Below are positions 37,331 through 49,621 of a stretch of 64,000 bases of DNA, in pieces. The notes beneath the pieces were generated by a model. The model was given only the letters and a program-made list of their open reading frames with translations. It did no database searches and had not been told where the DNA came from. The translations under genes were made by a program, and so were the position numbers. Each line of letters opens with the position of its first letter. The stretch's first letter is position 1. The stretch comes from Dioscorea cayenensis subsp. rotundata (taxonomy: Eukaryota; Streptophyta; Magnoliopsida; Dioscoreales; Dioscoreaceae). The DNA lies in NCBI RefSeq assembly GCF_009730915.1, contig NC_052480.1, positions 930,001 to 994,000 on the forward strand, written 5' to 3'.

Positions 37331-38110
37331 GCACCGCCATGTCTACGTCTCTGCTTTCTAACTTGCATTTCAGGTGTTTGATGAAATGCCTTTAATAAAT
37401 AAGAGGGAACTCTTTTTGTATTATTTTATTATTTGTTTTGAAATTATTTCAGAAATGTATTATGTCTATATTTTTATTATTATATAATAATTATATTATT
37501 TATTTATTTTTCTATAATCTTGTTATGTCTCTGCCTGTGGATTCATTCTGAGTTAATCATGTTGTTTATTTTATACTTAATGGCAAATTACATTTGAGAA
37601 GACTTAGGCTTGTATCAATGTGTTTGATGAAATGCCTCACAGAAGACTTAGGCTTACATTTATGTGTTTGATGAAATGCCTCAAAGAAGACATAGGCTTA
37701 CATTTATGTGTTTATGATGAAATGCCTCAAAGAAGACTCAGGCTTTATTATTGATTCAATTTATCTGAAATCTAGCAGAAAGAACAAGGAAGACAAACAA
37801 AAGTAAGTAAAGCAACACAGAGCTTGTTTTTAGTTTTTCCTATCTAAAGTGATTCACCAAAGGCTCACGAAAAGGCAAACAAGAAACCAGATATATAAAC
37901 ATATATATATATATATATATATATATGCTGTGCAAAAACTCAAGAGATATGAATGAAGATGATGAGATGAGCTGTGATGATAAGAAAGACAAACATGATA
38001 CGTGCTGTCTCTCACTAGTTCAATCGTCTACGCTTTCAATCCAAATCCCTATTTGAGACACAAACACTGTATATATGCAGTTAGCTAGACCCAAGAATCA
38101 TGCAGTTACC

Positions 38111-38141
<31 letters not shown>

Positions 38142-38207
38142 CAAAATAGGAACATATAGAGCATAGTTTTAGATAGTATTTGAGGATAAAAAGAAGGAAC
38201 TGAATTA
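37331..38207. other. MO-6 3' region with minisatellite, then AT-rich spacer
   Basis: At about 37590-37745 there are three to four copies of a ~50-bp unit (GTGTTTGATGAAATGCCTCA plus AAGACTTAGGCTTACATTTA), again built from the 3'-UTR motif of the array. (TA)n runs are at about 37903-37926 and 38115-38141. No gene seen between them. Confidence 0.7.
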
Positions 38208-38823
38208 ATGCAGCTGAAATCATGGAAAAAAGGTGGTAACCTCCAATGATGTCCAACTTGGAAGGAAACAAGAGTTCCTACTCCTTCCATTACTATCACG
38301 GCTCACCATTTCTTTGCGTGGGTGTATTATGGATTAAACATGCATGATAATATTACTATTAATAATTAGATTTAGAGACTTCAAAATTGAAAACATGCCA
38401 GACTATGAAAGGGAAATTATACGATGTTTAAGGTACTAATTAGAGTTGTATAAACTTTACAAACCAGTTGGAGTGGCAAAGGTATATTGAGAGTTGTGGA
38501 TAAAGCCATTAAACAAGTGGCGTATAACACTGTATATATATATATATAGAAACCGCCTTACTGTGGCTATAAAAAGGATTGGTGGCTCAATATGCGGCAG
38601 TGGGTAGGGATGTGGACTAAGTGGAGGAGACCTTCAAGGAAAAACAAAGGCATGCAGGCTTATTTATTTTGATTGTTTTAATTTTTAATTTATTATTATT
38701 ATTACTATTTTAGGGTAGACATGGACACTTTTGTATGGATATTAATTATTAAATATTGGAATTTCTCTTTTAAAAGCAAAAAAAAAAAACAAAAGAGTTG
38801 CGGTGAGCGTGGATCGAACACGC

Positions 38824-38866
<43 letters not shown>

Positions 38867-40013
38867 CCCGCTTGTTGTTTTTGGTTTGAAACTTTAATTG
38901 ATATACTAATAAAGTTTTTCTTGATTTGAATTTTCAGGGGAGGAGAAGTTCGTATCATGCATTCACAAAAGCTTCAATGTCAATGAAGAGTACCAGAGAG
39001 CACTAAGGACACACTCATATGATGAATTATTATCCAAAGCTCAATTCCTTGTATCCTATCACACAAGCATTGCTACTTATACAACTACAAATAGTAGTAA
39101 TCCAGAGTGCACTAACAACAACATGCTACTCCAACCAGAGCAACACACTGTGCCTTCTATCCTTGATTCAATCCTCTTCCCAAAAGCAATGCAAGATCTA
39201 AAGCTCCTCATGCTCACCTACTTTGAAACCAGTGCAGAAGCCTCAAGACTTTGCAGCCATCTCTTGTCAAGCATCAATCAGGCTCACTATGATTTCCACT
39301 TCATCAAGGAAGCTCTTGAAAAAATCAATGATGGCTCTTCAATTCAAGAAACAAACCTAGCAGTCTCTCAACTTGTTTCCTTCACTCTCTCTGACAATCC
39401 ACTCTCCAACACTGATCAACATGAATTCAAACTAATGCAAGATAGGTATACTGCCATTTTGCACCAACTTAAAAGCAAGAAGAAGAAGGTGACAAGAAGA
39501 ATGAAGTTCATACATGGTTTAAAGACGGTTGCCGGTGTTTGCCTTATAGTGGCTTGCAGTGTGCTCGCTTTGGTTGCAGTCGTCATCGCCGTGCATTCAC
39601 TCTCCGGTCTGCTCATGGGGCCAGCTTTGCTAGGATGTACACCATTTGTTCAGCTCAAGAAGAAGTTCAGCATGTTTAGACTGTTTAGAAGTAGGTTTCT
39701 ACGAAGACTAATGGAACAGCTTGATGCTGCTGCAAAAGGGACTTATATTCTTAACCGGGATTTCGATACAGTAAGCCGATTAGTTTCTCGGCTTCACGAT
39801 GAGTTTGAGCACAATAAAATGATGATTAAGTTTTGCCTTGAGAGGAGAAACGATCGGGTTCTGATCGAAGAAGTTGTGAAGGAGTTGAAGAAGTGTGGTA
39901 GAGGACTTGAACAACAGATTGAAGAGCTTGAAGAACATGTCTTCTTATGCCTTGTGACTATTAATAGAGCCAGGCTTTTAGTCATCAATGAAATTTCTAA
40001 ACCACAACCATAA
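38208..40013 (+). CDS. UPF0496 family membrane protein
   Basis: Plant-specific UPF0496 protein of unknown function. The main exon is 38938-40013. It opens at a TTTTCAG acceptor, since an in-frame stop lies just upstream and no ATG is available, and reads EEKFVSCIHKSFNVNEEYQRALRTHSYDELL, the usual N-terminal block. Proposed exon 1 is 38208-38232 (MQLKSWKKG), joined in phase 1; it gives a 366-aa protein but is weakly supported. Two adjacent hydrophobic stretches (TVAGVCLIVACSVLALVAVV and VHSLSGLLMGPALLG) are likely membrane segments, preceded by a lysine/arginine-rich loop KSKKKKVTRRMK. The C-terminal third is helical, with heptad-like EELKKC...LEQQIEELEEHV. The 705-bp intron would contain a tRNA-Phe gene on the other strand. 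The stop at 40011 is 77 bp from the convergent citrate-binding gene. Confidence 0.85.
38799..38871 (-). tRNA. tRNA-Phe (anticodon GAA)
   Basis: 73 nt on the minus strand beginning GCGGGGATAGCTCAGTTGGG and ending CGCTCACCGCA. A-box TAGCTCAGTTGG and B-box GTTCGATCC are intact, the anticodon loop is CTGAAGA (GAA), and the acceptor stem pairs GCGGGGA with TCACCGC with minor mismatch. No intron. A run of T on the minus strand just past the 3' end (plus-strand A run at 38778-38789) can act as the Pol III terminator. Confidence 0.97.
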
Positions 40014-40090
40014 TATTAATTCTTTTGTATATAAATATATACACACACCAATAAATGAAGTTTTATTTATATATCTTCTTGATTGTACAA

Positions 40091-40861
40091 TCAGGTTCCT
40101 TTCTTCAAGAGTTTTATCCCCTTCCATTTTGACTCCATGCATGAAGTATGAACTGTAATTTTGGGCATATACTCCACATTTGAAGTAATGAAACACACCT
40201 CCATGATCGAGTACATTTAGCTTAAGTTTTCTATCTATGTAAACACTAACAACACTTGCAATCACATCATGGATAACATTCACTTGAAACCATGCATTTA
40301 TCGTATATTTTGTCGTCGATGAGCGTAGAATTGTAGTACATAAGTGCACCATTGTAGACATGAAGCATCAGAGTGGTGGGTCTAGAAGTGGCACCAAATA
40401 CTTGCATGATAGATACACCTGAAGTTCCTCCTGGAACATATGCATGGCCTTCAAATTGCCATACTCCCCAATTGTAATCATATCCCTGAGTGTAATTAAG
40501 GATCAAAATTAACTTTAATTAGTACCACATTAAAAGAATCAAAATTAAACATAAGGAAATTAAAGAAAAAATGTACATGTATTCGAATTTCGGTTCGAGG
40601 AGAAGTGAGGCTCAATGGAGAATGAGGTTTATCAGAAGATAAGACCCACATCTTGTGAATGCCATCGACGAAACTATATCGATCAGAGACTGATAAATCA
40701 TAAGGACTTCGGATAATAAAGTTGGAACTATTGAGAGGAATGTTAAGAAAACCTTGTGTTGGATCATCATTAATCTTTGTTGATTCTGAAATAGCTCTGT
40801 GGACATGGACATTGAGGGGAAGGAAAACAGAAACTAGTAAGTAGAAGAAATAGGAAGCCAT
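40091..40861 (-). pseudogene. Citrate-binding protein (alginate-lyase-2 fold), frameshifted
   Basis: Family of secreted or vacuolar plant proteins related to the rubber-tree citrate-binding protein. Exon 1 is 40861-40577 (95 codons) with a signal peptide (MASYFFYLLVSVFLPLNVHV) and DPTQGFLNIPLNSSNF...SPRTEIRIH. A 91-bp intron follows, then exon 2 from 40485 with GYDYNWGVWQFEGHAYVPGG and IMQVFGA. The frame then changes twice, at KIYDK/WFQVNVIHDV (about 40292-40298) and at SSYF/MESKWKGIKLLKK (about 40136-40144), where the paralogous sequence is interrupted each time by four extra bases within ATGCATGG. After the second shift the frame ends normally at 40091. As written the protein would stop early. 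Either a pseudogene or two assembly errors; the rest of the coding sequence is well kept. Confidence 0.8.
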
Positions 40862-42421
40862 TTTCTAGTTTTATGATTAGTGTTGATATGTTTGATAGGA
40901 ATTCGATCATATGCATGACTCTCTAGTCTCTATATAGAGTGATTTCCTGATTGTTAATTAATTAAACTACTTAATTGCACTCACTGGCATTTGGAGATGA
41001 ACTTGATTACACTTAAAAGCCAGATGTTGAGCACCTAAACTTTTTTGTCTTGTTAATTAATTAATTAATTAAAACATGGATTAGGTGCTAATTAATTGCT
41101 ATATTGAAGGTCTAGCTAATTGGCATCACGGATTAAGCTAAGCATGCAGGTAGTCATTAATTCATAGCATAGCGTCAACAGTTTAATTTTCTGCCATACA
41201 TATGTCTTAACTCCATTTATTTGAACTTATCCTTGCTTACAAAAGCAAACCTTCTTAATTAAGTTCACATGCTTCCCATTGACTAATTGTTCAATCAACA
41301 AAGCAAGACATTAATGTATGAAAAAGAATACAAAGAAAGCTTATTAATTAATTTCGTGATTAACTGAACTTTGAGATAATTAATACATACTCTTGATCTC
41401 AAACAAGTAATTAATTACTTCATGAACCCTTCCACTTGGACTCCATGAAGGATGAACTGAACTTCTGCATGTATATAAACACCAAACTTGAAAGAATACT
41501 AATTAATTATCACCTCTAATTAAGCTACCTCACATCCAACTTCAGTACATTATTGTGGTATATATATCTGGTTTGCAAGTTGGCTTTCTATTGAAGAAGT
41601 ATATATAAATTAAGTTTTAAGACTCTTGTGATCAGTTGTTAAGCCAGACCATATATATTATATATCTAACTTCCTTAAAATTTGTTTTGTGTGTTTTAGA
41701 GGTTTTTTTTCCCATTTAATAATAATAATAATAGTTATTATTATTTAATAATCTTTAAGTATATATATATATTCATATTGAACTAGAGTTTTTTTTGTTA
41801 TTTACAAATATAGTTACCCTTTTTATTATGGTTCAGTGTAATAATGAAAGTCCAAGGGCATTCTTATTAATATAGCTATATATATAAACAGTAAAAACTG
41901 TCCGGATGTATTTTGATTTATTTGTAATTAATTATGATCATTTATGTGAACTTATTTATGATTAGATCTTATCATTTATTGGAAGTTGTTTAATAATTAA
42001 TTTATTGTACAGTACTCCTCACCAATCAAATCAAAATTCATCTCTCACCCAATATACGCTTGTTGCATTAAAAAACAATAAAATCATCTCCGTGATATAA
42101 ATTAAACATCAGCAGCTAGCATTATATCATATATGAGAAAAGCAATGAATTAAGTAACTCCACAAATAAATAACATAAATAAATAACAGCAACAAGCTGC
42201 AGCAAGATACATATAACAAAGATCAAGAACAAGATACAACAGACCTTATTAGGAATAAACTACACAAGCATACATACATAATGCCAAACATACAACAAAA
42301 GGAGAAGTAGTGTGTATATATATATATATATATATATATGATAATATATAATATAGATGACAGTTTATTATAAAGAAGAAGAAGAAGAAGGATGATTATA
42401 TATATATATATATATATATAT
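40862..42421. other. AT-rich spacer between citrate-binding and ASR genes
   Basis: Apart from the citrate-binding fragment at 41420-41500, no gene is seen. The far end is ASR 3' UTR with two (TA)n tracts, 42315-42339 and 42398-42421, the second lying directly after the ASR stop codon, preceded by an (AAG)n run at 42374-42390. Confidence 0.6.
41420..41500 (-). pseudogene. Second citrate-binding protein, 3' fragment
   Basis: The minus strand reads KFGVYIHAEVQF, then in another frame SFMESKWKGS and a stop at 41422-41420. This parallels the C-terminus of the neighbouring gene (FKCGVYAQNYSSYF / MESKWKGIKLL). Only the last ~27 codons are recognisable; the rest of the copy is gone or too diverged to see. 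It suggests an old tandem duplicate. Confidence 0.65.
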
Positions 42422-43931
42422 TCATCCAAAGAAGTGGTGCTTCTTCTTGCCCTCAGCCTCTTCAGCATCCTCCTTGGCTTCTTTCTTCTCATGATGCTCA
42501 TGGAATGCATAACCTCCACTGCCAACTCCCACAGCTGCTGCTACCTCCTCCTCTATCTTGTGCCTGTGTGCATGCTCTGGATCCTTCTTTGCCTCATGCT
42601 TCTCATACTGCATGCATTAATTTTCATTTTATTGAATATATTAATTAACTTCTCATTCCATATATATACATCCATAATTAATCTTTCTTTTCAGAGTGTT
42701 AATTTCCTAGTTGTCTATAGAAGTATATATGCACAATTTTTTTTAAAGACATTTAACATAAAATATTATATTTTAATGATTTATGGTAGGGTACAAGGCA
42801 TATATTCAAGCAAATTAATTTTTAAGGACAAACATGACATTTTGTTTTTTAAGGGTATTTCATATATCTCCGGATTCAAATCCTACTCAAGTCCACAATT
42901 CTCAATAATAATAATAAATAAAATAAAAGAGTACACACATGCTAGGAGAATTCTCATGGAAATACAAGCCAAAAAAAAAATCATGCATATATGGGTTTTT
43001 TTTTACTAGCATACTTCTGAATAAGTGAGAATTTATTCACATACATCAACATATTATTCTTGTTTTTTTTATGTAGCGTACTATTAATAATTAATTAAAA
43101 AAATCTTATACAAATACTAAATTATCATTCACTTTATTAATTCTACCCTAACAATTTAACAAAAATCACTCCATATTTTTATAATATTTATAATTTAATT
43201 TTCATCCATTTTACTAGGGATATAACCAATGTAATATTAACTTAAATTTTAAAACTCACCAAACCTTAGTTCACTGAATTTAGTAAAAGAATAATTATTA
43301 TGTTTTCTTTTTCTAAAAACAGAAAAAAAAAAAAAAAGATTTTTTTATTTTTTAAAAGTCAACGTTTCCAGTGAACAGCCGGAGCATGATAAGAAAGGCG
43401 GGAAAAGTGAATTGAACGGCTAAGATTTCATCAAGCGGGTCTTACCAGAGCGAAAGCACCGGCTGCGACGGCGCCCATCTCACCGAGGTGCTCCTTGTGC
43501 TTATGGTGCTTCTCCTCCTTCTTATACTTCTCCCGCTCCTCCTCCTTATTGTACTCCTCCCCGGTATACTTACCTTCTCCGGATCCATACTCAGGGTTCG
43601 CGTAACCGGAGTTATAATCACCGTCACCTCCTTCCCCGCTCGAGTACTTGGTCTCTGTCCCACCATACTCACCGGTATACTCACCACCCCCAGTCGAGTA
43701 CTTCGACTGAGTGTTACCGTACCCTTCGGTGAACTCACCGCCTTCAGTGGAGTACTTCGACTGCGTGTTAGCGTAACCTTCGGTGTAGTCACCGCCCCCG
43801 CTCGAGTACTTTGATTGTGTGTCACCGTACCCACCGGTGTACTCACCGCCACCGTAACCCGTCTCCTCCGCCGGTTTCTCGTCTTTGTGGCGGTGAAAGA
43901 GGTGGTGGTGGTGTTCCTTCTCGCCGTCCAT
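42422..43931 (-). CDS. ASR: ASR (abscisic acid, stress, ripening) protein with expanded repeats
   Basis: Small hydrophilic ABA/WDS-domain protein that in other plants acts as a zinc-dependent DNA-binding and chaperone-like stress protein. Exon 1 is 43931-43446 (162 codons) and exon 2 42607-42422, joined in phase 0; 223 aa. It begins [20 protein letters not shown], a His-rich metal-binding N-terminus. Then come about four to five copies of an ~18-residue Gly/Tyr module ([18 protein letters not shown] type), followed by [48 protein letters not shown] and [19 protein letters not shown], the conserved ABA/WDS domain. The ATG is at 43931; the TTG at 43946 is not a start. The typical family length is about 100-150 aa, so the repeats account for the excess. 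A TATA-like TATAAATAAA lies at 44022-44013. Confidence 0.95.
43560..43860 (-). repeat. In-frame ~54-bp repeats in ASR exon 1
   Basis: Four to five tandem units of about 54 bp, each coding a variant of GGGxYTxGYxxTQSKYSS. The units keep frame and differ mostly by substitutions. Confidence 0.85.
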
Positions 43932-45800
43932 CTGATCTGAATCCAACGGTCAGAAACGAAGATCTTTGTTTTCTTGTTATCTTGATGGATGGAATAGGAG
44001 GGAAAGTGGGGGTTTATTTATAGTGGGAGATGGGGATAAAGGAACGGCTGAGATTTGTTTGGATGGGCGTTATGGGCTTTGGATGGTTTATGGCCGTTTG
44101 ATTTAGATCAGATGGTGGGATTATGGTGTTGGGTTTATGATGACTTAGTGTGCACTTATCTGGATGAAGATGGTGGGACCCAATTTGAGATGGTGGTTGG
44201 AATTATTGCAAGTGTGTCGGCAAGGGGATTTTTATGAGAATATCCGGATATTTTTTTTATCTTAATTTTTTTTTTTTACTTTAACCTTGTTATAAATTAT
44301 TCCTAATTTTATATTATATATGAGGGCAAGTATCCTATGTTTTTTTTTTATTTTTTTAGATTTTATCTCTATGAACTATGATTTTTTTTTTATCGTTACA
44401 TTAAAATCCATTCAGCACAATATTTCAATAAATCAGAATCATTTATTCTTGTTACTACTATATCTATAGAAAAAAAATATTAAAAAAAAAAATAAACAAC
44501 ACATTTACCCATTGTTTTATCCTTGCCTCTCTCTTTTATGTCACAATTCTCATCTGTGGATGTTTAGAAACGTTCGCAACATACTTATTATCATTATGTA
44601 TGTATATATATATTATTACTAGATTAATTTATGTTAATTCAGATGAAATATTCCTTGTATGGAAATAAAATTATTTCAATATTATTATTATTATTTGATA
44701 AATCAAAGACAAGTTATTTAAAAAAATTAAAGGTGGTGGGGGTGCACAAATAAAGAATTAGTATCTATATGTACTTGTGTCTTCACCCTGTGAAATCGAA
44801 CTCTTGTCAATTGCAAAAGAACCTCGCGAGGAGATCTAAGTGCTAATTAACCCGGATGCAATTAGCCAAAAATATTAAATTCATTTTACATACCCTTCAA
44901 GTTTTATATATTTAAATAAATCAATATCACTGATTTAGTTTACTCCCATATTTTTTTTTTATATTTTTAAAGTTAATAAGTAAGTTTAATGATATGATGT
45001 GAAATGGGGATGCCAGTTTTCGAAGTCTAAACATGAGTGTAGATCTTCTGTTTTAATTTATTATTTTTATTTTTATTTTTAAATAGAACTTAAACATAAA
45101 AAGAATTAATTGAATAAGAGGAGTAGTTATGCTAAACTAAGGAATATGGATGGTTTATTCTTTATAGTGATTTTAATTGATTACAAATCTAGAAAGATGT
45201 CAACTTTATTATTGTAAGAAATAATGTTTCCTTAGATGACAAGTAAAGGGGCTCTTAGGAGGGACACCTTTGATTTTTTATTAATTGCTTGATCGTGACC
45301 GTTGGAATAAGGTGAACCAGAATAAACGGCTGTGATTTTAAAGAGAGAAGACCTTGTTAATATGATAATATCTTTGTTAATGGGTAGAGGTAGAGTAGGG
45401 CCCACAAAGTTGTCCGTGTGGATAAGAATTTGGATTGGTATGGGCCCCACTTTGGACGGTGGGACACGTGTCAATCCGTGAGTCCATCAAGAGGCACGTG
45501 ATTGACTGTCGGCTTTAGGGAATGAACCTCCCCCGCATAATTTGGAAGGTTTATTTGCTTAAAAAACCCTGAAGAATTTTTTTTATTTATTTTGACTACT
45601 TGGCACAAACTGGTTCAGAAAGTTGGCTGATATTTTTCTATATTTTATTTAACTGATTGATTATTTAATTGGTTACAAGGGAATAACTAACACAGCTGTG
45701 GGCATTCTTTATTTTGCCAAACTAATCGTAATAAATAACAGCGAAAATCGTCGGCAAATGTTTAAAGCTTTGACCAATAATTATCCTCCACTAATAAAGT
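43932..45800. promoter_or_regulatory. ASR upstream region with a distal G-box pair
   Basis: TATA-like motif on the minus strand at 44013-44022, about 85 bp before the ASR ATG. Two CACGTG palindromes at 45465-45470 (GACACGTGTC context) and 45495-45500 lie about 1.5 kb upstream; G-box/ABRE sites of this type are bound by group A bZIP factors. Between them the DNA is AT-rich with no gene seen. Confidence 0.45.
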
Positions 45801-48660
45801 TTTTGTGGGGCTTAACAATCAGCGTGATACTCACAAAAGAAGGAATAATATCTGCAGACAGAAGTGTTTGATAAACAAAGTTTCAAAAGATAATACATAT
45901 AAATTTTATTATTATGTGTTGGATTTACAAACAGAGATAGAGTACAATATAAATTATGGAATCTTCACTGATCACTACCGATCTGTTTTTGGTATTTCTT
46001 TGCAAATTTTTTTCTCCTGAACTGGCATTTTCTTTCTGAATATAAGGAAAGAATTGATCTCTCCCAGCTTGAACTTCCTTTCACTACTGAAGAAATTAAA
46101 CAAGCTGTTTTTGGCCTTAACCCTGACAAAGCACTTGGCCCGGATGGCTTCCCTATTTTCTTCTTTCAAAAACATTGGACCATTCTCCAAGACACTCTTG
46201 TTAAGCTTTGCGAGGATTTTTTCGAAGGCACCATCAACCTCGAGCGTATCAACTGGATACATATTACTCTTATTGCAAAAAATAACACGCCAGGTGATGT
46301 GATGGACTTTCGCCCCATCAGCCTTATCAATTCCACCTGTAAAATTATTTCCAAAATCCTCGCCGACCGTCTCAATGTTGTTATCAGTTTGCTAGTTGAC
46401 GAATCACAATCCGGATTTATTAAAGGCAGATGTATTGCGGACAATATTGTCAGTGCACAAGAAATCATTTTCAATTTACAAAAACGTAAACGCCTTGGTC
46501 ACATCTTTAAAGTGGATTTTGCAAAAGCTTTCGACTCTCTTGATTGGAATTTTCTGCTTGAAATTCTTGCTGCTAGAGGCTTTGGACCTAAATGGATCTC
46601 CTGGGTTCACTCCATTCTCAGTACTGCCAAGGCTCAATTCATTATCAACGGAACGACTCAGGGTTACATCCGATGCAAAAGAGGCCTGAGGCAAGGCGAT
46701 CCCCTTTCACCATTGCTCTTCGCCCTTGCCGCTGATGTTTTGAGCGCTATATTCTTCCACGCTCTCAAATCCAAAGTCTTGGTGGGTGTTCCCTTGAATC
46801 ATACCGATAACACTTGTCACTTCCAATATGCTGACGACCTTCTTATTCTCTACTGGAGGACAAGAAGATCTTCATATCATTAAACTAATCATGTATCTTT
46901 ATGAGGGGTCCTTTGGCTTAACCATTAATTATTCGAAAAGCTGCCTGTACTCCTCTAACTACGGCTTCCAACCTCATCATTCCTCAGCTAGAATCCTAAA
47001 CTGCTCCCGAAGCTGTCTCCCAATCACCTACTTAGGAGTGCCTCTTTTTGGTCACAGACCCAAACAAAATAACTGGGCAAAACTCATTGACATGGTTTGC
47101 TCTAGACTCACTTCTTGGAAAGCAAATTACTTATCACTTGGTGGACGCTTAACGCTCATTAATTCTGTCCTCTCCACTGTTCCTGTTTACTGGATGTCAG
47201 TTTTCAAGCTCCCTGCTTGGGTGATTAAAGAAATTGATAAAATTCGGAGAGATTTTCTTTGGAAAAGCCCTGATCTGAGACCCAAAGGAGTCAGGTTGAT
47301 AGCCTGGAACAGGATTACTAGACCGCGGGAAATGGGAGGATGGGGAATCCTTAACCTCCAGACCTTTAACAGCGTTTTACTAGGAAAGTGGTGGTGGAAA
47401 TTATCCTGCAATCCAAACAGCAACTGGTCCAAAATCATCCACGCTAATTACTCTATAAATGACACTAATGGAATCCTATCCCACACTCCAACCAGAAAAA
47501 AAATCCTTTTTTTGGGCATGAGTGACTTCCACTTTACTCTCCTTCCGATCATGTATTATGAAAACTATCAAAAGTGACTCTAACACTTCACTATGGTCTG
47601 ATCGTTGGCACGCTGGAATCCTACTTAAAGACTGTTGGCCCGATCTCTTCAGTGATTGTACCGTCCCTTGGATTACCATCAGGCAATTCTCCCAGTTTCT
47701 AAACAATCCCGAGCTTTTATTTCCCACGTCCACCCCCGATATGTTATCTGCTCTTCTTGAAATTATCCCTGATTGCTCCCATACTCAAGATGATATTCAC
47801 ACTTGGACCCTTGAAAAAAGTGGCACGTTCACAGTCAAATCCTTTTATAAATTTCTCACTGATGGTGGAATACGCAGCTCGCTTTACCCCCTTTTCTGGA
47901 AAAATCGTTGTCCAAGCAAAATCACTCTTTTCTGCTGGCTTGCTGGGGAGGACAAAATCCTCACTCTAGCAAATCTTTTCAAGAAAGGTTACAATTTTCA
48001 AAACTCCACCGATACATGTGTCCTTTGCCACAATGCCTCTGAGAATCTTCAACATCTCTTCATCGACTGTGTTTTTTCCAAACGCATCTGGGCATTTTTT
48101 TTTCTCAAATTTTAGAATTAAACTCTCTTCCACAGACAATTCCCTTACTGTGGACCAATTGGATACCATCCTTAGTCCCTCAACACCGAATCCTCTGGGA
48201 CCTCACTTCTCGAGCAATCTTGTGGAATATTTGGCTCGAAAGAAACAATCGCATCTTTCAATTGACTGCATCATCGCATCTTAATATTATTTATAAAACT
48301 GCTAATATGCTTCTTTCTTGGTTCTCAACAGCTGCTGATAGATATCAACAAAACCTCAATGAAGCATCACATAAAATCAAGCACTCACTCAACTTCTACA
48401 GCGCTAAAACCTCAAATCCTACTAGCGATTCCGACCACAATGCAGATCAGGAGTAGTTGCTCCTTCGACATTTCTAGACAGACTTGAGATGCCAGACGAT
48501 ATCTCCCGCCTGCTTAGACTCTTATCTACTTTCTGCTTATCTGTTTTATTAGCTGTACTTTGTCCCCTTACTTCTGGTGAGAGGATTTAACTCTTTGTAC
48601 TTTTGTCTTTCCTATCAATAAATCAGTTGTTTATCCACTTTTTCTGATAAAATCACAGTA
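45801..48660 (+). mobile_element. L1-type LINE, 5'-truncated
   Basis: Non-LTR retrotransposon ORF2 without its endonuclease region. Reverse transcriptase spans about 46060-46880: ALGPDGFPIFFFQKHW, FRPISLINSTCKIISKILA, SGFIKGRCIADNI, FKVDFAKAFDSLDW, RGLRQGDPLSPLLFALAADVL and the catalytic YADD near 46830. The frame shifts just after YADDLLIL (about 46855) and again near 47510. The C-terminal part has YLGVPLFGHRP, WKANYLSLGGRLTLINSVLS and a zf-RVT-like segment (LFWKNRCPSKITLFCWLAGE...CVLCHNASENLQHLFIDC) at about 47895-48095. The 3' end has a CTTCTGGTGAGAGG motif and the tail AATAAATCAGTTGTTTATCC. Few breaks, so a moderately young copy. Confidence 0.93.
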
Positions 48661-49621
48661 TAAAAAATTATCAAAATATATGGTAATATAAAGACAAAAT
48701 TATCTCTGTTTAAAATTAAAAATTACACTACTATACAAAGATGATTTTATTTATTTATCTATTTATTTATTTAATTAATTCTCTATATATCTGTTTGATT
48801 TTTAAAATTAAAATTTTAATGAAAATTCATTTGTTGTGGTGGATTGAAAAATTTTAAAATTATGTTATATTTGATCTAAACCTACTTAATTGATTTTCTA
48901 ACTTATTGCTATGTTATTGGTCCTCATTTTCTTATAGAATTTGATTAAATTTTCATAAAAATATTGTTGTGCTTTTTTTTTTTTATTGTAATATAAATAT
49001 AGAATAGTAAAAAAATATTATTGTAATTTTACTATTTTGTGTTTCGTATTTATGCAAATCAAATATTAAATAACCAAAAAAAAATTGTGCTGTCCAATAA
49101 AAATCAAATGTAGAACAGGCACTTGTGATATATTTTAACTGTTGTATTATACTCGTTCACGAATCGAACAGACCTGAACGAATCAAACAGACTTGAGTTT
49201 ACCTCTGCTGAAGTTTGAACAAATCCTGAGCAGTTGAGCTGTAAATGCCATTGAATGAGAATACATTGACGGTAAATCAAACTTGTATTTCACTGTAGCA
49301 AATGAATTTACCATTGTCTTCAATAGTTATTTGAGACATTGTGAATTTAAAAAAAAAAAAAAATAGAGATAATCAGAAGAGTTGTAGAATGTAGATGTTT
49401 AAATACAGACATGAAGCAAGTATTATCCAGTTGCAATGTATCTGAATGATATAATTGGGATTTTCTACTCACTGGATATCCAACATCTGGAGATTTTGAT
49501 AACAACCTCTAATTCACATCTGCCAGGCAAAAATTAAGGAAGGAAAAAAAAAAGGTCTTGAGTAAACTAAGCTTTAGTTGTTTCATGGACTTGAGATGTT
49601 ATAAAAGGCTCACCAGAAAGA
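48661..49621. other. AT-rich spacer
   Basis: No gene, repeat array or RNA recognised. The last part is the thioredoxin 3' UTR. Confidence 0.5.

Noticed and set aside
43446-43946. ASR start at 43946
   Set aside because: The codon is TTG; ATG at 43931 gives the usual His-rich N-terminus.
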